Origin: Delta-02 sp964513565 | GTDB lineage: Bacteria; Desulfobacterota; Syntrophorhabdia; Syntrophorhabdales; Syntrophorhabdaceae | Reading direction: 5' to 3' | Length of the DNA: 45,731 bases | Assembly: GCA_964513565.1 (NCBI GenBank) | Contig: CAZENE010000028.1 | Coordinates: 1 to 45,731 of the forward strand | Notes under the pieces: model-generated | The model's input: the letters and a program-made list of their open reading frames with translations, nothing else | What the model was told of the DNA's origin: nothing | Databases searched by the model: none | Part shown: positions 31,532-39,981 of the stretch, in pieces | How the letters are laid out: the number at the start of each line of letters is the position of its first letter | Numbering within the stretch: position 1 is the stretch's first letter | Made by a program: the position numbers and the translations under genes

Positions 31532-31692
31532 CTCGATTAACCTCTGAAGGGGATTGTAGCCGTTTTCAAGGCGCCTGGTCAATTTTATTCAGCCCTCATT
31601 TATACCAGCTAATATCATAGAGTTCCTGCATACCTTGTGTGAAAGCGGTCTTGGGTCCTATTTTACGGTGGTGAATTGGATGAAATGTTTTA

Positions 31693-32034
31693 TCAATTCC
31701 AACAAGCGACAGGATGCATCTCGATGGTATCGACTCGGTTAAAATCACAGCGGTAAATATCCATGGCAAGACCGCCATCCGCGGTATCTTCCGCGGCGAA
31801 GAAAAAAGCTATTGGTTCGGGGTTCTTTCCTAGCCAACGGTATAGTAATATCCCGGGATATCTTTCTTTTGTACAATCCCAAAATAAGAAACCAAGATGC
31901 TGAAGACTGTAAAATACTTCATAATAATCACAAGATGCAGGCTCTGAATAATCTTTCAAAATAGATGAAAAGGCCTTCCAGAACAGAAAACGCATTTTCT
32001 CATCTTCTTTCCTTGATACCAAGGTCGCTCTCAT
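31693..32034 (-). CDS. Hypothetical island protein (113 aa)
   Basis: Starts MRATLVSRKEDEKMRFLFWK and is rich in aromatic residues (FYSLQHLGFLFWDCTKERY, LLYRWLGKNPEPIAFFFAAE). No family recognised and no signal or membrane helix. GGAGG five bases before ATG 32034 supports the start. An overlapping 60-codon frame on the same strand (31596-31778) would continue past its stop, so a frameshifted longer version cannot be excluded. Confidence 0.5.
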   Translation of the reverse strand: MRATLVSRKEDEKMRFLFWKAFSSILKDYSEPASCDYYEVFYSLQHLGFLFWDCTKERYPGILLYRWLGKNPEPIAFFFAAEDTADGGLAMDIYRCDFNRVDTIEMHPVACWN

Positions 32035-32066
32035 AATTACCTCCATAGTATTTATCCAAAGGGTTT

Positions 32067-32089
32067 CCGGCCCGAGGCGACCGGGCCGG
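32067..32089. terminator. GC-rich hairpin between island genes
   Basis: CCGGCCCG-AGGCGAC-CGGGCCGG, a perfect 8-bp GC stem in AT-rich surroundings, lies between the stop at 32103 and the ATG at 32034. There is no T-run on the minus strand, so it may be a partial terminator or an mRNA processing/stability element separating the two halves of the island's left arm. Confidence 0.4.
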
Positions 32090-32102
32090 CTATTTCTACC
32101 TA

Positions 32103-32381
32103 TTAATTCCAGGTCATGGTTGATTTCGCTATCCCCGGCATGGTTCTACCCAAGGTTAGGCCGCACGTATCAATAAGGGCGTCCCGGAACAAACCAGCTA
32201 AATTATCTATGGAGGCGGGTATATCCGCATCATTGCAACAAACGCTGGCCATAAGTTGTAGTGCGACATCCACGACTAGTTCGGTTCCATCATCCAGCGA
32301 CCCGGCCTCAAAGAGAATCACGGCTTTCCGCAACGGTTCCACAAATGATTGCATATAATCATGCATAGGGGCTTCGTTCAT
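32103..32381 (-). CDS. Hypothetical island protein (92 aa)
   Basis: An acidic, helical-looking protein (MQSFVEPLRKAVILFEAG, ELVVDVALQLMASVCC, IDNLAGLFRDALIDTCG) of unknown function. No motif seen. Its ATG overlaps the stop of the next gene upstream by four bases (ATGA), supporting it as a real coupled gene. Confidence 0.55.
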   Translation of the reverse strand: MNEAPMHDYMQSFVEPLRKAVILFEAGSLDDGTELVVDVALQLMASVCCNDADIPASIDNLAGLFRDALIDTCGLTLGRTMPGIAKSTMTWN

Positions 32382-32614
32382 GACAGGTCCCCCCTTGTTG
32401 CGATATTACCGAGCCTGTAGCCGAAGTGCCTCTGCAAGAGGTTGATCATGCGGGCCTTTATACCGTCGGAGAACCACCTCTTTTCGCTGAGATGATCAAG
32501 CCACCACCGTACCTTTTCCGGTTTGTCCAATTCGTTCAGATAAATGGGATAATCAAAGGATCTGGTGACTTGAATCGTTAGGCGATGACCTTTAATTCGA
32601 ACATCTTGTTTCAT
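32378..32614 (-). CDS. Hypothetical island protein (78 aa)
   Basis: A basic protein (MKQDVRIKGHRLTIQVTRSF start; MINLLQRHFGYRLGNIATRG end), with AGGAGG seven bases before the ATG. No family recognised. Part of the minus-strand run between the RecA-like ATPase and the 92-residue protein; both ends touch neighbouring genes. Confidence 0.6.
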   Translation of the reverse strand: MKQDVRIKGHRLTIQVTRSFDYPIYLNELDKPEKVRWWLDHLSEKRWFSDGIKARMINLLQRHFGYRLGNIATRGDLS

Positions 32615-32635
32615 ATCAATCCTCCTTTAAGATTG

Positions 32636-33742
32636 TTATATTTCCCTCGGAAAATCAGGGTCTGTGCCGGATAAAGACTCCTTCTTGTATTGAAAACCCT
32701 TTGTCTTTATGGGTGATATTTCATTTTTTTCGGGGTCATGCCAATAGTCTGTCATCTTCATCTCTGCGCCATTCCAGACTTTATATTTGCAAACCTTTCC
32801 CCGAGGATTGTCCGGTCCCGGCCAATTCTTTGCCACAACAATTCTTGCCAGGTTTCCATCGACATTATGTTCAAGATTAACCGCGAGTCGGGCCTTTTCC
32901 AATGTTCCCTGGCCGCCGACCGCATATTCCTTGTAGCTACGTTTCTGCATGACGATGAGCAACAAGCCTGTGTCTAGCTTATCGAATACGCGCCTGATAT
33001 CTTCTGTTACCGCATACGCCTCTGATCCGACCTCGAGAAAATCAATAATGTTAAAGCCATCCGGGTCGATATAATCTTCAAACTGTTTTGCTTTTTCGAT
33101 CCAAGTTATTTTTCCCCATTCACTCATGGGATGATTGAACTTCTTAAGCCTCCCTCGCAATTCCTCAAGGCCCATCTCCGAGTTAAAATATCGGACTTTC
33201 CATGTATGGCGGTTCATCCAAGCCGTGTTCATGGCAAAAGCGCTCTTGCCGGCGTCCTTTTCGCCAATCACAAGGATAATGTTGCGCGCATATAGGGTAA
33301 CGAGGTCGTGGAGTAAGAACGGTAGTTCTATCTTTATCTGGTTAACCTCGGGTGCGGATAGGTTCATTATAGGCAAGTTATGGTCAACTAGTCGGTAATG
33401 GCCGTGCCGGTTACCGGTTCTTGCGATAAGGTCTTGTGATTCCATTTTCTGTACAATGTCGTATATCTTCCTCTTCTGCTCTCCCTTTGCGCTAAAGAAG
33501 TCCATAGCATCCCGAATATCAATTGGGCCTGTAATTGAGAGCAAGAAGTTCTCGACGTTTTTTTGAAATATCTTATCTTCCAGATTTTTTTGTCCGATCG
33601 TTAGGCGAAACGCCTGCCGTTGAACCTCCGGAGGTACATCCATCCCTTCCGTAAGTTGCCCGTAAAATTCCGCTATCAAAGTCGGATCTTCGCCTCTGTC
33701 GGCCATAGCGGAAATCATCCTCAGAACGTCGTGTGCATCCAT
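32636..33742 (-). CDS. RecA/KaiC-like ATPase, probable phage-type replication helicase or loader
   Basis: A 368-residue protein. Residues ~1-130 are helical with a winged-helix look (IRDAMDFFSAKGEQKRKIYD, IARTGNRHGHYRLVDHN). The ATPase core begins about residue 150: NIILVIGEKDAGKSAFAMNT contains Walker A GEKDAGKSA. LDTGLLLIVMQKRSYKEYAV holds the Walker B strand, and GGQGTLEKARLAVNLEHN the sensor region. This organisation recalls RepA/DnaB-like ATPases of phages and plasmids. It lies with a replication-initiator-like gene upstream and overlaps the 76-residue protein by one base, so it likely serves replication of the mobile element. Confidence 0.75.
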   Translation of the reverse strand: MDAHDVLRMISAMADRGEDPTLIAEFYGQLTEGMDVPPEVQRQAFRLTIGQKNLEDKIFQKNVENFLLSITGPIDIRDAMDFFSAKGEQKRKIYDIVQKMESQDLIARTGNRHGHYRLVDHNLPIMNLSAPEVNQIKIELPFLLHDLVTLYARNIILVIGEKDAGKSAFAMNTAWMNRHTWKVRYFNSEMGLEELRGRLKKFNHPMSEWGKITWIEKAKQFEDYIDPDGFNIIDFLEVGSEAYAVTEDIRRVFDKLDTGLLLIVMQKRSYKEYAVGGQGTLEKARLAVNLEHNVDGNLARIVVAKNWPGPDNPRGKVCKYKVWNGAEMKMTDYWHDPEKNEISPIKTKGFQYKKESLSGTDPDFPREI

Positions 33743-33972
33743 TAATGTATTTTTCTCCCAAACAATTTTTGTTCATAATCGGATAAATCTTTTCGAAATA
33801 TCTGGCGACACTCCAATTCGAGTTTAAACATTTCAAAATCTCCGGTTTCGATATGCTCATTGAGCCTATCTTGAATGGTCATCAGAGCATCAACCGATGT
33901 ATCAATTAATCGGCAAAAGAAGGTCTTCGGTTGTGTTTTGAAAAGATATTCAAACTGTTCGAATTCTGTCAT
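33742..33972 (-). CDS. Hypothetical island protein (76 aa)
   Basis: A helical, charged protein (MTEFEQFEYLFKTQPKTFFC; RLNEHIETGDFEMFKLELEC). Overlaps both neighbours (one base with the ATPase, four with the replication protein), so it is probably co-translated and may be a small replication accessory. No family recognised. Confidence 0.6.
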   Translation of the reverse strand: MTEFEQFEYLFKTQPKTFFCRLIDTSVDALMTIQDRLNEHIETGDFEMFKLELECRQIFRKDLSDYEQKLFGRKIH

Positions 33973-34733
33973 TTCTGTTCATACCTTCCTTCGACTATCT
34001 TGACGAAATTTCCTTCTTGCACTATCCATTCAAGATCGGCCGTCCATTGCCGGTCGTTTTTCCCCGTAAGGTGAGGGCATTTCCCCGCAATGTATCGAAA
34101 CAATTCCGACCACCACTCAAGGTTTTGATATTCCGGAGAAGACAACCACCTGGCTTTAAGGTATTTCTGCCGCTTCGGGGTCCATTGTCTAACGCGCGGG
34201 AGTGTCGGAAGGGTTTCATGGTAAAGGGCGATTATTCCCTGATGGGGGCAATCATTCTTTCCCGGAATTGGAATGTCCTCTGTAGCGTCGGGAGTATCGC
34301 TACCGACATAAGAATCTTCTTTTGAAGATGCAACTGAAGATGCAAATGCATAAGCAGCCGTTATTTTTTCGTTACCTTTGGCGTTACCTTTTGATTTTCT
34401 ATACCTTGCTTGCCGTAGAGCATTGTCTTTACGCTCTTTTTCATCACGTACCATGCGACGATTAACAAGCGTTATTATTCTGTTATCTTCCGTTACGGAT
34501 GCGAATTGTAAACGCTTTACTTCATCTAAGAATGTGGTGAATTCCTGTTCTGTTATACCCAACAAGCGACACAGTTCCGGTACCGTTCCGGTCAATATTC
34601 CCCGGTTAGGGGCCACGTGCATCAGACACAATGAATCCACCCATATGCCCTTGGTCGAAGGCGTGGCGGCCCTCAACTGGGTATCTGTGAGATGATCGCG
34701 GACATAGAACATAAATGCTGGAGCCTTACTCAT
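33969..34733 (-). CDS. Phage-type replication protein (DUF1376/replisome-organiser-like)
   Basis: A 254-residue protein. The N-terminal ~95 residues, starting SKAPAFMFYVRDHLTDTQLR with KGIWVDSLCLMHVAPNRGIL and LCRLLGITEQEF, match the winged-helix N-domain of phage replication proteins that bind origin DNA. A basic, low-complexity linker (~100-150) follows, then a C-domain (LPRVRQWTPKRQKYLKARWL, ELFRYIAGKCPHLTG) typical of the same protein group. It is followed by the RecA-like ATPase, giving the initiator-loader pair usual in phage replication modules. Confidence 0.72.
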   Translation of the reverse strand: MSKAPAFMFYVRDHLTDTQLRAATPSTKGIWVDSLCLMHVAPNRGILTGTVPELCRLLGITEQEFTTFLDEVKRLQFASVTEDNRIITLVNRRMVRDEKERKDNALRQARYRKSKGNAKGNEKITAAYAFASSVASSKEDSYVGSDTPDATEDIPIPGKNDCPHQGIIALYHETLPTLPRVRQWTPKRQKYLKARWLSSPEYQNLEWWSELFRYIAGKCPHLTGKNDRQWTADLEWIVQEGNFVKIVEGRYEQK

Positions 34734-34905
34734 GGCGATTACTTGACTCCTTTATCCATGCCTTAAGGTCGGGTTCGCTGACCCTAACCCCGCGCTTTCC
34801 TAGCCTGGTGCCTTTAAGTTCTCCACGGCGAATTCGTGCGTAAATCGTTTGAGGATCCTCGCTGATGATTGAGGCAACCTCCTTTATTCTGAGTAATCTC
34901 TCCAA
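34726..34905 (-). CDS. AlpA/excisionase-like helix-turn-helix protein (59 aa)
   Basis: The product reads LLRIKEVASIISEDPQTIYA followed by RIRRGELKGTRLGKRGVRVS, a MerR/Xis-type winged helix as in AlpA and excisionases. It probably controls excision or transcription of the island. The start is TTG 34905, six bases after a perfect AGGAGG; no ATG is available. It is the first gene behind the strong promoter at 34934-34963. The stop overlaps the replication gene by 8 bases. Confidence 0.8.
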   Translation of the reverse strand: MERLLRIKEVASIISEDPQTIYARIRRGELKGTRLGKRGVRVSEPDLKAWIKESSNRHE

Positions 34906-34933
34906 TGTCAACCTCCTAGAACGTGATAGGGAA

Positions 34934-34963
34934 TTTATACCAGACTATTTAAATATACGTCAA
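34934..34963 (-). promoter_or_regulatory. Strong promoter of the island's minus-strand operon
   Basis: TTGACG (34963-34958), an 18-bp AT-rich spacer and TATAAA (34939-34934) on the minus strand, with the predicted start near 34927, AGGAGG at 34917-34912 and TTG at 34905. It can drive the run from the HTH gene down to the integrase. Confidence 0.75.
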
Positions 34964-35037
34964 TCGTAACTATAGGAAATAATAGAGAAAAGTAGTCTAA
35001 AAAAGATAAATTATTTTTCGGAGTACTTTTTGGATGG

Positions 35038-35610
35038 TTAGTCTTTTTCGGAGTATTTGCCGATGACTTCTTGAATTGTTGATTTAGCAATACCCGCATA
35101 TCCGGCCAGGACATATACCGCTATTGCTTCGTTGGTTCTGTGTCGTGGGGTGCCGCTTTTTATCACTACGTTGTATTCCGGGAAATGATCTCTGACTGCC
35201 TTTAATCTTTGACTTGGTTCTATATTATTGTCTTTTAGGAATAATGCAATCTGGCGTTCTATTATCTTATATTTCCTGTATAGTTCTTGACCGCCTAGTT
35301 TCTCGGGTCTACCTCGGTTCTCATAAGCCAAGACTCGGCCTATTTTTTGTAGGTTGTCTTTGGTCTTTGCTGATTCCTCAGAATCAAAGAGGGGGTTATC
35401 CAAAGCATATTGCCATTCCGCAATCTTCTTCTGTATCGGCTTCGTTCCCAACCAGGCGGGACTTTCCTGAATGAGCTTAAAGAAGCAATCATCCGTTAGC
35501 GGGGTATCGCCTTCCTCAATGCTTTTTAGGAACAGATCGTCTACCGGATATGGATTGCAGTCAGCGAGCAGTTCGTTCCTTTGGGCTTCGATAGGATCTT
35601 CTTCACTCAT
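35038..35610 (-). CDS. Hypothetical island protein with C-terminal helix-turn-helix look (190 aa)
   Basis: An acidic N-terminal half (DDLFLKSIEEGDTPLTDDCF) and a basic second half: GRPEKLGGQELYRKYKIIER, then RHRTNEAIAVYVLAGYAGIA and STIQEVIGKYSEK, whose last ~35 residues look like a helix-turn-helix. A regulator of the island is possible, but no family is recognised. ATG 35610 has GAGGAG seven bases upstream; a longer in-frame ATG at 35676 has none. It lies just upstream of the excisionase-like operon on the same strand, separated by its promoter. Confidence 0.6.
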   Translation of the reverse strand: MSEEDPIEAQRNELLADCNPYPVDDLFLKSIEEGDTPLTDDCFFKLIQESPAWLGTKPIQKKIAEWQYALDNPLFDSEESAKTKDNLQKIGRVLAYENRGRPEKLGGQELYRKYKIIERQIALFLKDNNIEPSQRLKAVRDHFPEYNVVIKSGTPRHRTNEAIAVYVLAGYAGIAKSTIQEVIGKYSEKD

Positions 35611-36090
35611 GTGTATACTCCTCAATGTTTCCCTGGTATGGGAAGCGGCTGGGTTTCCGTCTTTGTCACCCGTCAACTACCCCATCACGCTTATTCTATA
35701 TTAAACCAAGAAATACGCTATAAAAATTACATTTCTCACGCGCGCGAATAATATTATTCTATTTTGAATACGTTCTTTTCTTCTCAACGCCCGTAAGCAA
35801 AGAAACAGCTTGTCTGGCTACTACCAACGGTTTATACCTCATCATTGAATTGCTTAAGACTTACTTATAATAGAGAATATGAATGATATAAAGTCGTAAA
35901 AAGAATGAGTTCATAATTAAAATTGATTTATTTTTGATTAAAATCCTATTTTTGTAAATTATTTCAGATAAAAAAGAATAATCATTTCTTATCCCATCAT
36001 GAGATATAGTGACATAATGATGTCATTTCGTACCTGATATAATTATAGTGGGTGTATGCTCAAGGAAACGGTAGAAAAAGGGGGTAGATC
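35611..36090. other. AT-rich 480-bp divergent regulatory region with two palindromes
   Basis: No gene was found. It holds a perfect 14-bp palindrome GAATAATATTATTC (35746-35759) near the minus-strand gene, a run CGCGCGCG beside it, and a TATAAT at 35866-35871. Very AT-rich DNA covers 35900-35990. A palindrome TGACAT-AATG-ATGTCA (36010-36025) sits upstream of TATAAT (36038-36043), which would serve the plus-strand gene at 36091. AAGGGGG precedes that ATG. It separates the integrase/replication arm from the restriction arm and could also contain the element's origin. Confidence 0.55.
36010..36025. promoter_or_regulatory. Operator-like palindrome upstream of the DUF932 gene
   Basis: TGACAT-AATG-ATGTCA overlaps the -35 position of the TATAAT at 36038-36043, where no good -35 hexamer exists. 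This is typical of regulated promoters. The regulator is unknown; the 190-residue island protein or the AlpA-like protein are candidates. Confidence 0.45.
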
Positions 36091-37077
36091 ATGGCGGCAA
36101 ATGCCCAGATGAATTCATCTAATAATCGAAAGATCGAAAAGTGGTTTAATTCACCCGTCGTAGTTTTCAAAAGCGTAACCATATCAATCGGTGAGTACCT
36201 TCCTGATTTCGAGCGCAGATCTTTTAACCTCCCCATGCCTGATAGTAACCTTACTTGTATTAACCCCAACCTGGATATCATCGTGCGCAAGCCGTACCGG
36301 GATGATCCGCATCTTGTTCCGATAGGGTTGGTTTCTAAAGATTATAGGTTAATACCGCATCGTGAAGTACTTAATGTCGCTATTGACGCATTGAAAGCGA
36401 ATGATATAGACCCCGCACAGACAATATCGGAACTGAGCATCACCCAATTCGGCGAACGAATGACGATGAGTACATATCTCCCGGAAAAGTATAACTTCGA
36501 CCCAGGCGACGGGCATGAACTCGCGATGCGGTTAGAGTGTTTCAATTCGGTAGATGGGAGTTGCCGGTTCAAGGTCTTCATGGGTTGGTTCCGTTTTGTC
36601 TGCAGCAACGGTTTGGTCCTAGGGGTGAAGAAATCAGCTTTCGAGCGGCGCCACCTCAATAGTCTGACTTTAGATGATCTGAGATCTGTTCTAGAGAACG
36701 GTCTTAGCAATATTGAAGAAGAAAAGGGCCAATTTAGGAAGTGGAAAGGGACGAGTATTAACCCCCACGATATTGTCACGTGGGTCAATGATGATGTACG
36801 TCAGAAGTGGGGTTTCAAAGCGGCTACACGTGCTTATCATATAGCCCGTTCCGGATGCGACGTTAAGATCAAAGGCACGTATAAGGGCGAAAAGCCAACG
36901 ACAATACCGACAGAACGGGCCGAGAGGGTACCGGGGGCGCCTAAGCAAATCGGTAACGCCTATGATTTAAGCCAGACCCTTGCCTGGTTGGCAAAGGAAC
37001 GGAACGATCTACAAGAACAGCAGGAATGGCGGGAAGACATACCGGGCCTCATAAACAAACTCATAGATAATGAGTGA
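36091..37077 (+). CDS. DUF932 family protein
   Basis: A 328-residue protein. The pattern IGLVSKDYRLIPHREVLNVA (about 80-99), MTMSTYLPEKYNF, LAMRLECFNSVDGSCRFKVF and MGWFRFVCSNGLVLG is that of DUF932 proteins found on phages, plasmids and islands; their biochemical role is unknown. A charged C-terminal region (NDLQEQQEWREDIPG) follows. The gene has its own promoter region with an operator-like palindrome and is 150 bases upstream of hsdR. Links to restriction or anti-restriction are suggested only by position. Confidence 0.75.
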   Translation: MAANAQMNSSNNRKIEKWFNSPVVVFKSVTISIGEYLPDFERRSFNLPMPDSNLTCINPNLDIIVRKPYRDDPHLVPIGLVSKDYRLIPHREVLNVAIDALKANDIDPAQTISELSITQFGERMTMSTYLPEKYNFDPGDGHELAMRLECFNSVDGSCRFKVFMGWFRFVCSNGLVLGVKKSAFERRHLNSLTLDDLRSVLENGLSNIEEEKGQFRKWKGTSINPHDIVTWVNDDVRQKWGFKAATRAYHIARSGCDVKIKGTYKGEKPTTIPTERAERVPGAPKQIGNAYDLSQTLAWLAKERNDLQEQQEWREDIPGLINKLIDNE

Positions 37078-37227
37078 TTTTTGCGCACGTTTTTTATACG
37101 ATATATCAAAGCTCATCATGTATTACAGCATACATTGGCATCATGCCTTTGTAATTTGAAGGCAAGATTCTCACGATACGCCATGAGTGGGCATTTTGTT
37201 TCTTAAATCATTTTGTGAGGTTTACGT

Positions 37228-39981
37228 GTGAACCAGACCCCTGAACAGTTAGCACGTGACAAAATCGACAAACTCCTTTCCACCTGCGGATGGATCGTCC
37301 AAGACAAGAAACAAATAAACCTTAGTGCCGGCATCGGGATCGCTGTTCGCGAATATCAGACAGACGTTGGACCCGCCGATTACATCCTCTTCGTGGATCG
37401 GAAACCAATTGGAGTTATCGAGGCGAAGAAAGAAGAAGAAGGGGTTCATCTTACTATTGTTGAAGAGCAATCATCGGGATATGCCTCCAGTAAATTAAAA
37501 TACCTGAGTAATGATCCCTTACCCTTTGTTTATGAAAGTACAGGCACTCTTACACGTTTTACGGATTACCACGATCCAAAACCGAGATCCCGTCCGGTAT
37601 TTACATTTCACAGACCTGGTACATTCCGGGAATGGCTGAAACAGCCCAAGTCGTTACGGGGGCGACTTCTTGATCTTCCGGCTTTACCAGAGCAAGGGTT
37701 GCGTCTTTGTCAAATTAATGCAACTACTAACCTTGAAGGCTCCTTTAAGAAGAATAAACCACGCGCCCTCATTCAGATGGCGACAGGTTCAGGAAAAACA
37801 TTTACCGCCATTACCGCCATCTATCGTCTGCTAAAATTGACCGATGCAAAAAGGATTCTTTTCCTGGTCGATACCCGCAACCTGGGTGAACAGGCCGAAC
37901 AGGAATTCATGGCCTATTTACCTAATGACGATAATCGAAAATTCACAGAGCTATATAATGTGCAGCGTTTGAAATCGAGCTATGTCGCATCTGATAGCCA
38001 GGTCTGCATCAGCACAATTCAACGACTCTATTCCATTCTGAAAGGCGAAGAGTTGGATGAGAAGGCGGAAGAAACAAATCCGGGTGAGATCCAATGGGGG
38101 AAGCGCGAACCGATGCCCGTGGTTTACAATGAGAAAATTCCCATCGAGTTTTTCGACTTTGTTGTCATAGATGAATGTCACCGAAGTATCTACAATCTAT
38201 GGAAACAGGTTTTGGAATATTTCGATGCTTTTCTCATCGGTTTGACCGCAACACCAGATAAGCGGACCTTCGGTTTCTTCAACCAAAATATAGTGAGCGA
38301 ATACACCCATGAAGAGGCGGTAGCCGACGGGGTCAATGTGGGTCATGACGTTTATCTCATCGAAACAGAAATCACGAAAAAGGGTTCTGTCGTTTGGAAA
38401 GGCGAATATGTTGACGTACGAGAAAAACTGTCGCGCAAGAAGCGTTGGCAGCAATTGGACGAAGACCTTTCCTATTCAGCAAAGAATCTTGATGATGAGG
38501 TAGTAAACCCTAACCAGATACGAGCCATCATTAAGACGTACAAAGATCATTTGCCAGAGATTTTTCCCCAAAGAAAAGAAGTTCCCAAGACGTTAATATT
38601 TGCTAAAACGGACAGCCACGCCGATGATATTATTCAAATCGTCAGGGACGAATTCGGTGAGGGCAATGCTTTCTGCAAAAAAGTTACATATCTCGCGGAT
38701 GAAGACCCTAAATCTGTTTTAGCCCAGTTTCGTAACGACTATAATCCCAGAATTGCCGTGACAGTCGATATGATTGCTACGGGTACTGATGTTAAGCCAT
38801 TGGAATGTCTTCTTTTCATGCGAGATGTCAAAAGCCGCAACTACTTCGAACAGATGAAGGGTAGGGGAACCAGGACTATTAGCCTCGATGATCTTCGCAA
38901 AGTAACGCCTTCAGCTCAATACACAAAAGATCACTACGTTATAGTCGATGCTGTGGGTGTCACAAAATCCTTAAAGACAGACAGCCGTCCCTTGGAACGC
39001 AAACCCTCTGTCCACCTCAAGGATTTGTTGGCTGCCGTAACTGTGGGCGCTCGTGATGAAGATCTCTTCACGACCTTGGCCGGGCGCCTTGGCCGTTTGG
39101 CGAAAATCTTGACGGACAAGGAAAGGGAACAGTTCAAAGAGAAGGCAAAAGGAAAACCCATTGGCCAAGTCGTCAAGGATCTTCTCCATGCCTTCGATCC
39201 TGACATAATCGAATCGACGGCCAGGATGGAGTATAAACTCAATGATGATGATTCACCAACCCAGGCCCAGCTTGACGATGCTCGGGACAAGCTGATCTCG
39301 GAGGCGGCAAATACCTTTGCGGGGGAATTGAATACGTTCGTTGAAAATGCGCGAAAGATCCACGAACAGGTCCTCGACATCATTAACCGCGATAAAGTTG
39401 AGTTTGCTGGATGGGATGTTAAGGCCAAGGAACAAGCAGAGGAAATTGTACAGGATTTCAAGACCTACCTTGAGGTCCATAAGGATGAAATCACAGCTCT
39501 TCAGATTTTCTATAATCAACCATATCGCCGCAAGGAATTGACCTATGCCATGATCAAGGAACTTTTGGACCACCTGAAAGCTGATAAGCCAATCTTGGCA
39601 CCCTTACGTATCTGGAAGGCTTACGAGCGCATAGAAGCAGTTGATGGTTCGAGTCCCATCAATGAGCTAGTGGCGCTTGTTTCTCTCATTCGGAGAATAG
39701 TTGGTATTGACAAAACGCTGACACCTTACGGTAAGACGGTCGACAAAAACTTTCAAGACTGGGTTTTTAGGAAGCAGGCTGGTCCACTCAAATTTACCGA
39801 AGAGCAGATGGCGTGGCTCCGGATGATGAAAGAGCATATTGCGACATCCATCCACATAGGAAAGGAGGACTTAGATTTTGCACCCTTCGATGCAAATGGA
39901 GGTTTAGGCAAAATGTGGCAATTCTTTGGCGATCAGACAGATGAAATAATCCAAGAATTAAATGAGGCATTAGTAGCGTGA
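37228..39981 (+). CDS. hsdR: Type I restriction endonuclease subunit R
   Basis: The motor and nuclease subunit that translocates and cuts unmodified DNA. The 917-residue product has the N-terminal PD-(D/E)xK nuclease (Asp51, Glu65-x-Lys67 in GVIEAKK), the SF2 helicase Walker A ATGSGKT (185-191), DECH (315-318), LIGLTATPDK, and RDVKSRNYFEQMKGRGTRTI with motif VI (QMKGRGTR). A C-terminal EcoEI-R-like domain follows (to residue ~915). GTG start with GTGAGG upstream. Complete, with all catalytic motifs; the stop overlaps hsdS by four bases. Confidence 0.97.
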   Translation: MNQTPEQLARDKIDKLLSTCGWIVQDKKQINLSAGIGIAVREYQTDVGPADYILFVDRKPIGVIEAKKEEEGVHLTIVEEQSSGYASSKLKYLSNDPLPFVYESTGTLTRFTDYHDPKPRSRPVFTFHRPGTFREWLKQPKSLRGRLLDLPALPEQGLRLCQINATTNLEGSFKKNKPRALIQMATGSGKTFTAITAIYRLLKLTDAKRILFLVDTRNLGEQAEQEFMAYLPNDDNRKFTELYNVQRLKSSYVASDSQVCISTIQRLYSILKGEELDEKAEETNPGEIQWGKREPMPVVYNEKIPIEFFDFVVIDECHRSIYNLWKQVLEYFDAFLIGLTATPDKRTFGFFNQNIVSEYTHEEAVADGVNVGHDVYLIETEITKKGSVVWKGEYVDVREKLSRKKRWQQLDEDLSYSAKNLDDEVVNPNQIRAIIKTYKDHLPEIFPQRKEVPKTLIFAKTDSHADDIIQIVRDEFGEGNAFCKKVTYLADEDPKSVLAQFRNDYNPRIAVTVDMIATGTDVKPLECLLFMRDVKSRNYFEQMKGRGTRTISLDDLRKVTPSAQYTKDHYVIVDAVGVTKSLKTDSRPLERKPSVHLKDLLAAVTVGARDEDLFTTLAGRLGRLAKILTDKEREQFKEKAKGKPIGQVVKDLLHAFDPDIIESTARMEYKLNDDDSPTQAQLDDARDKLISEAANTFAGELNTFVENARKIHEQVLDIINRDKVEFAGWDVKAKEQAEEIVQDFKTYLEVHKDEITALQIFYNQPYRRKELTYAMIKELLDHLKADKPILAPLRIWKAYERIEAVDGSSPINELVALVSLIRRIVGIDKTLTPYGKTVDKNFQDWVFRKQAGPLKFTEEQMAWLRMMKEHIATSIHIGKEDLDFAPFDANGGLGKMWQFFGDQTDEIIQELNEALVA

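Noticed and set aside
31596..31778. 60-codon minus-strand frame overlapping the 113-aa gene
   Set aside because: Out of frame with a gene that has a good ribosome site; kept only as a note because it could reflect a frameshifted extension.
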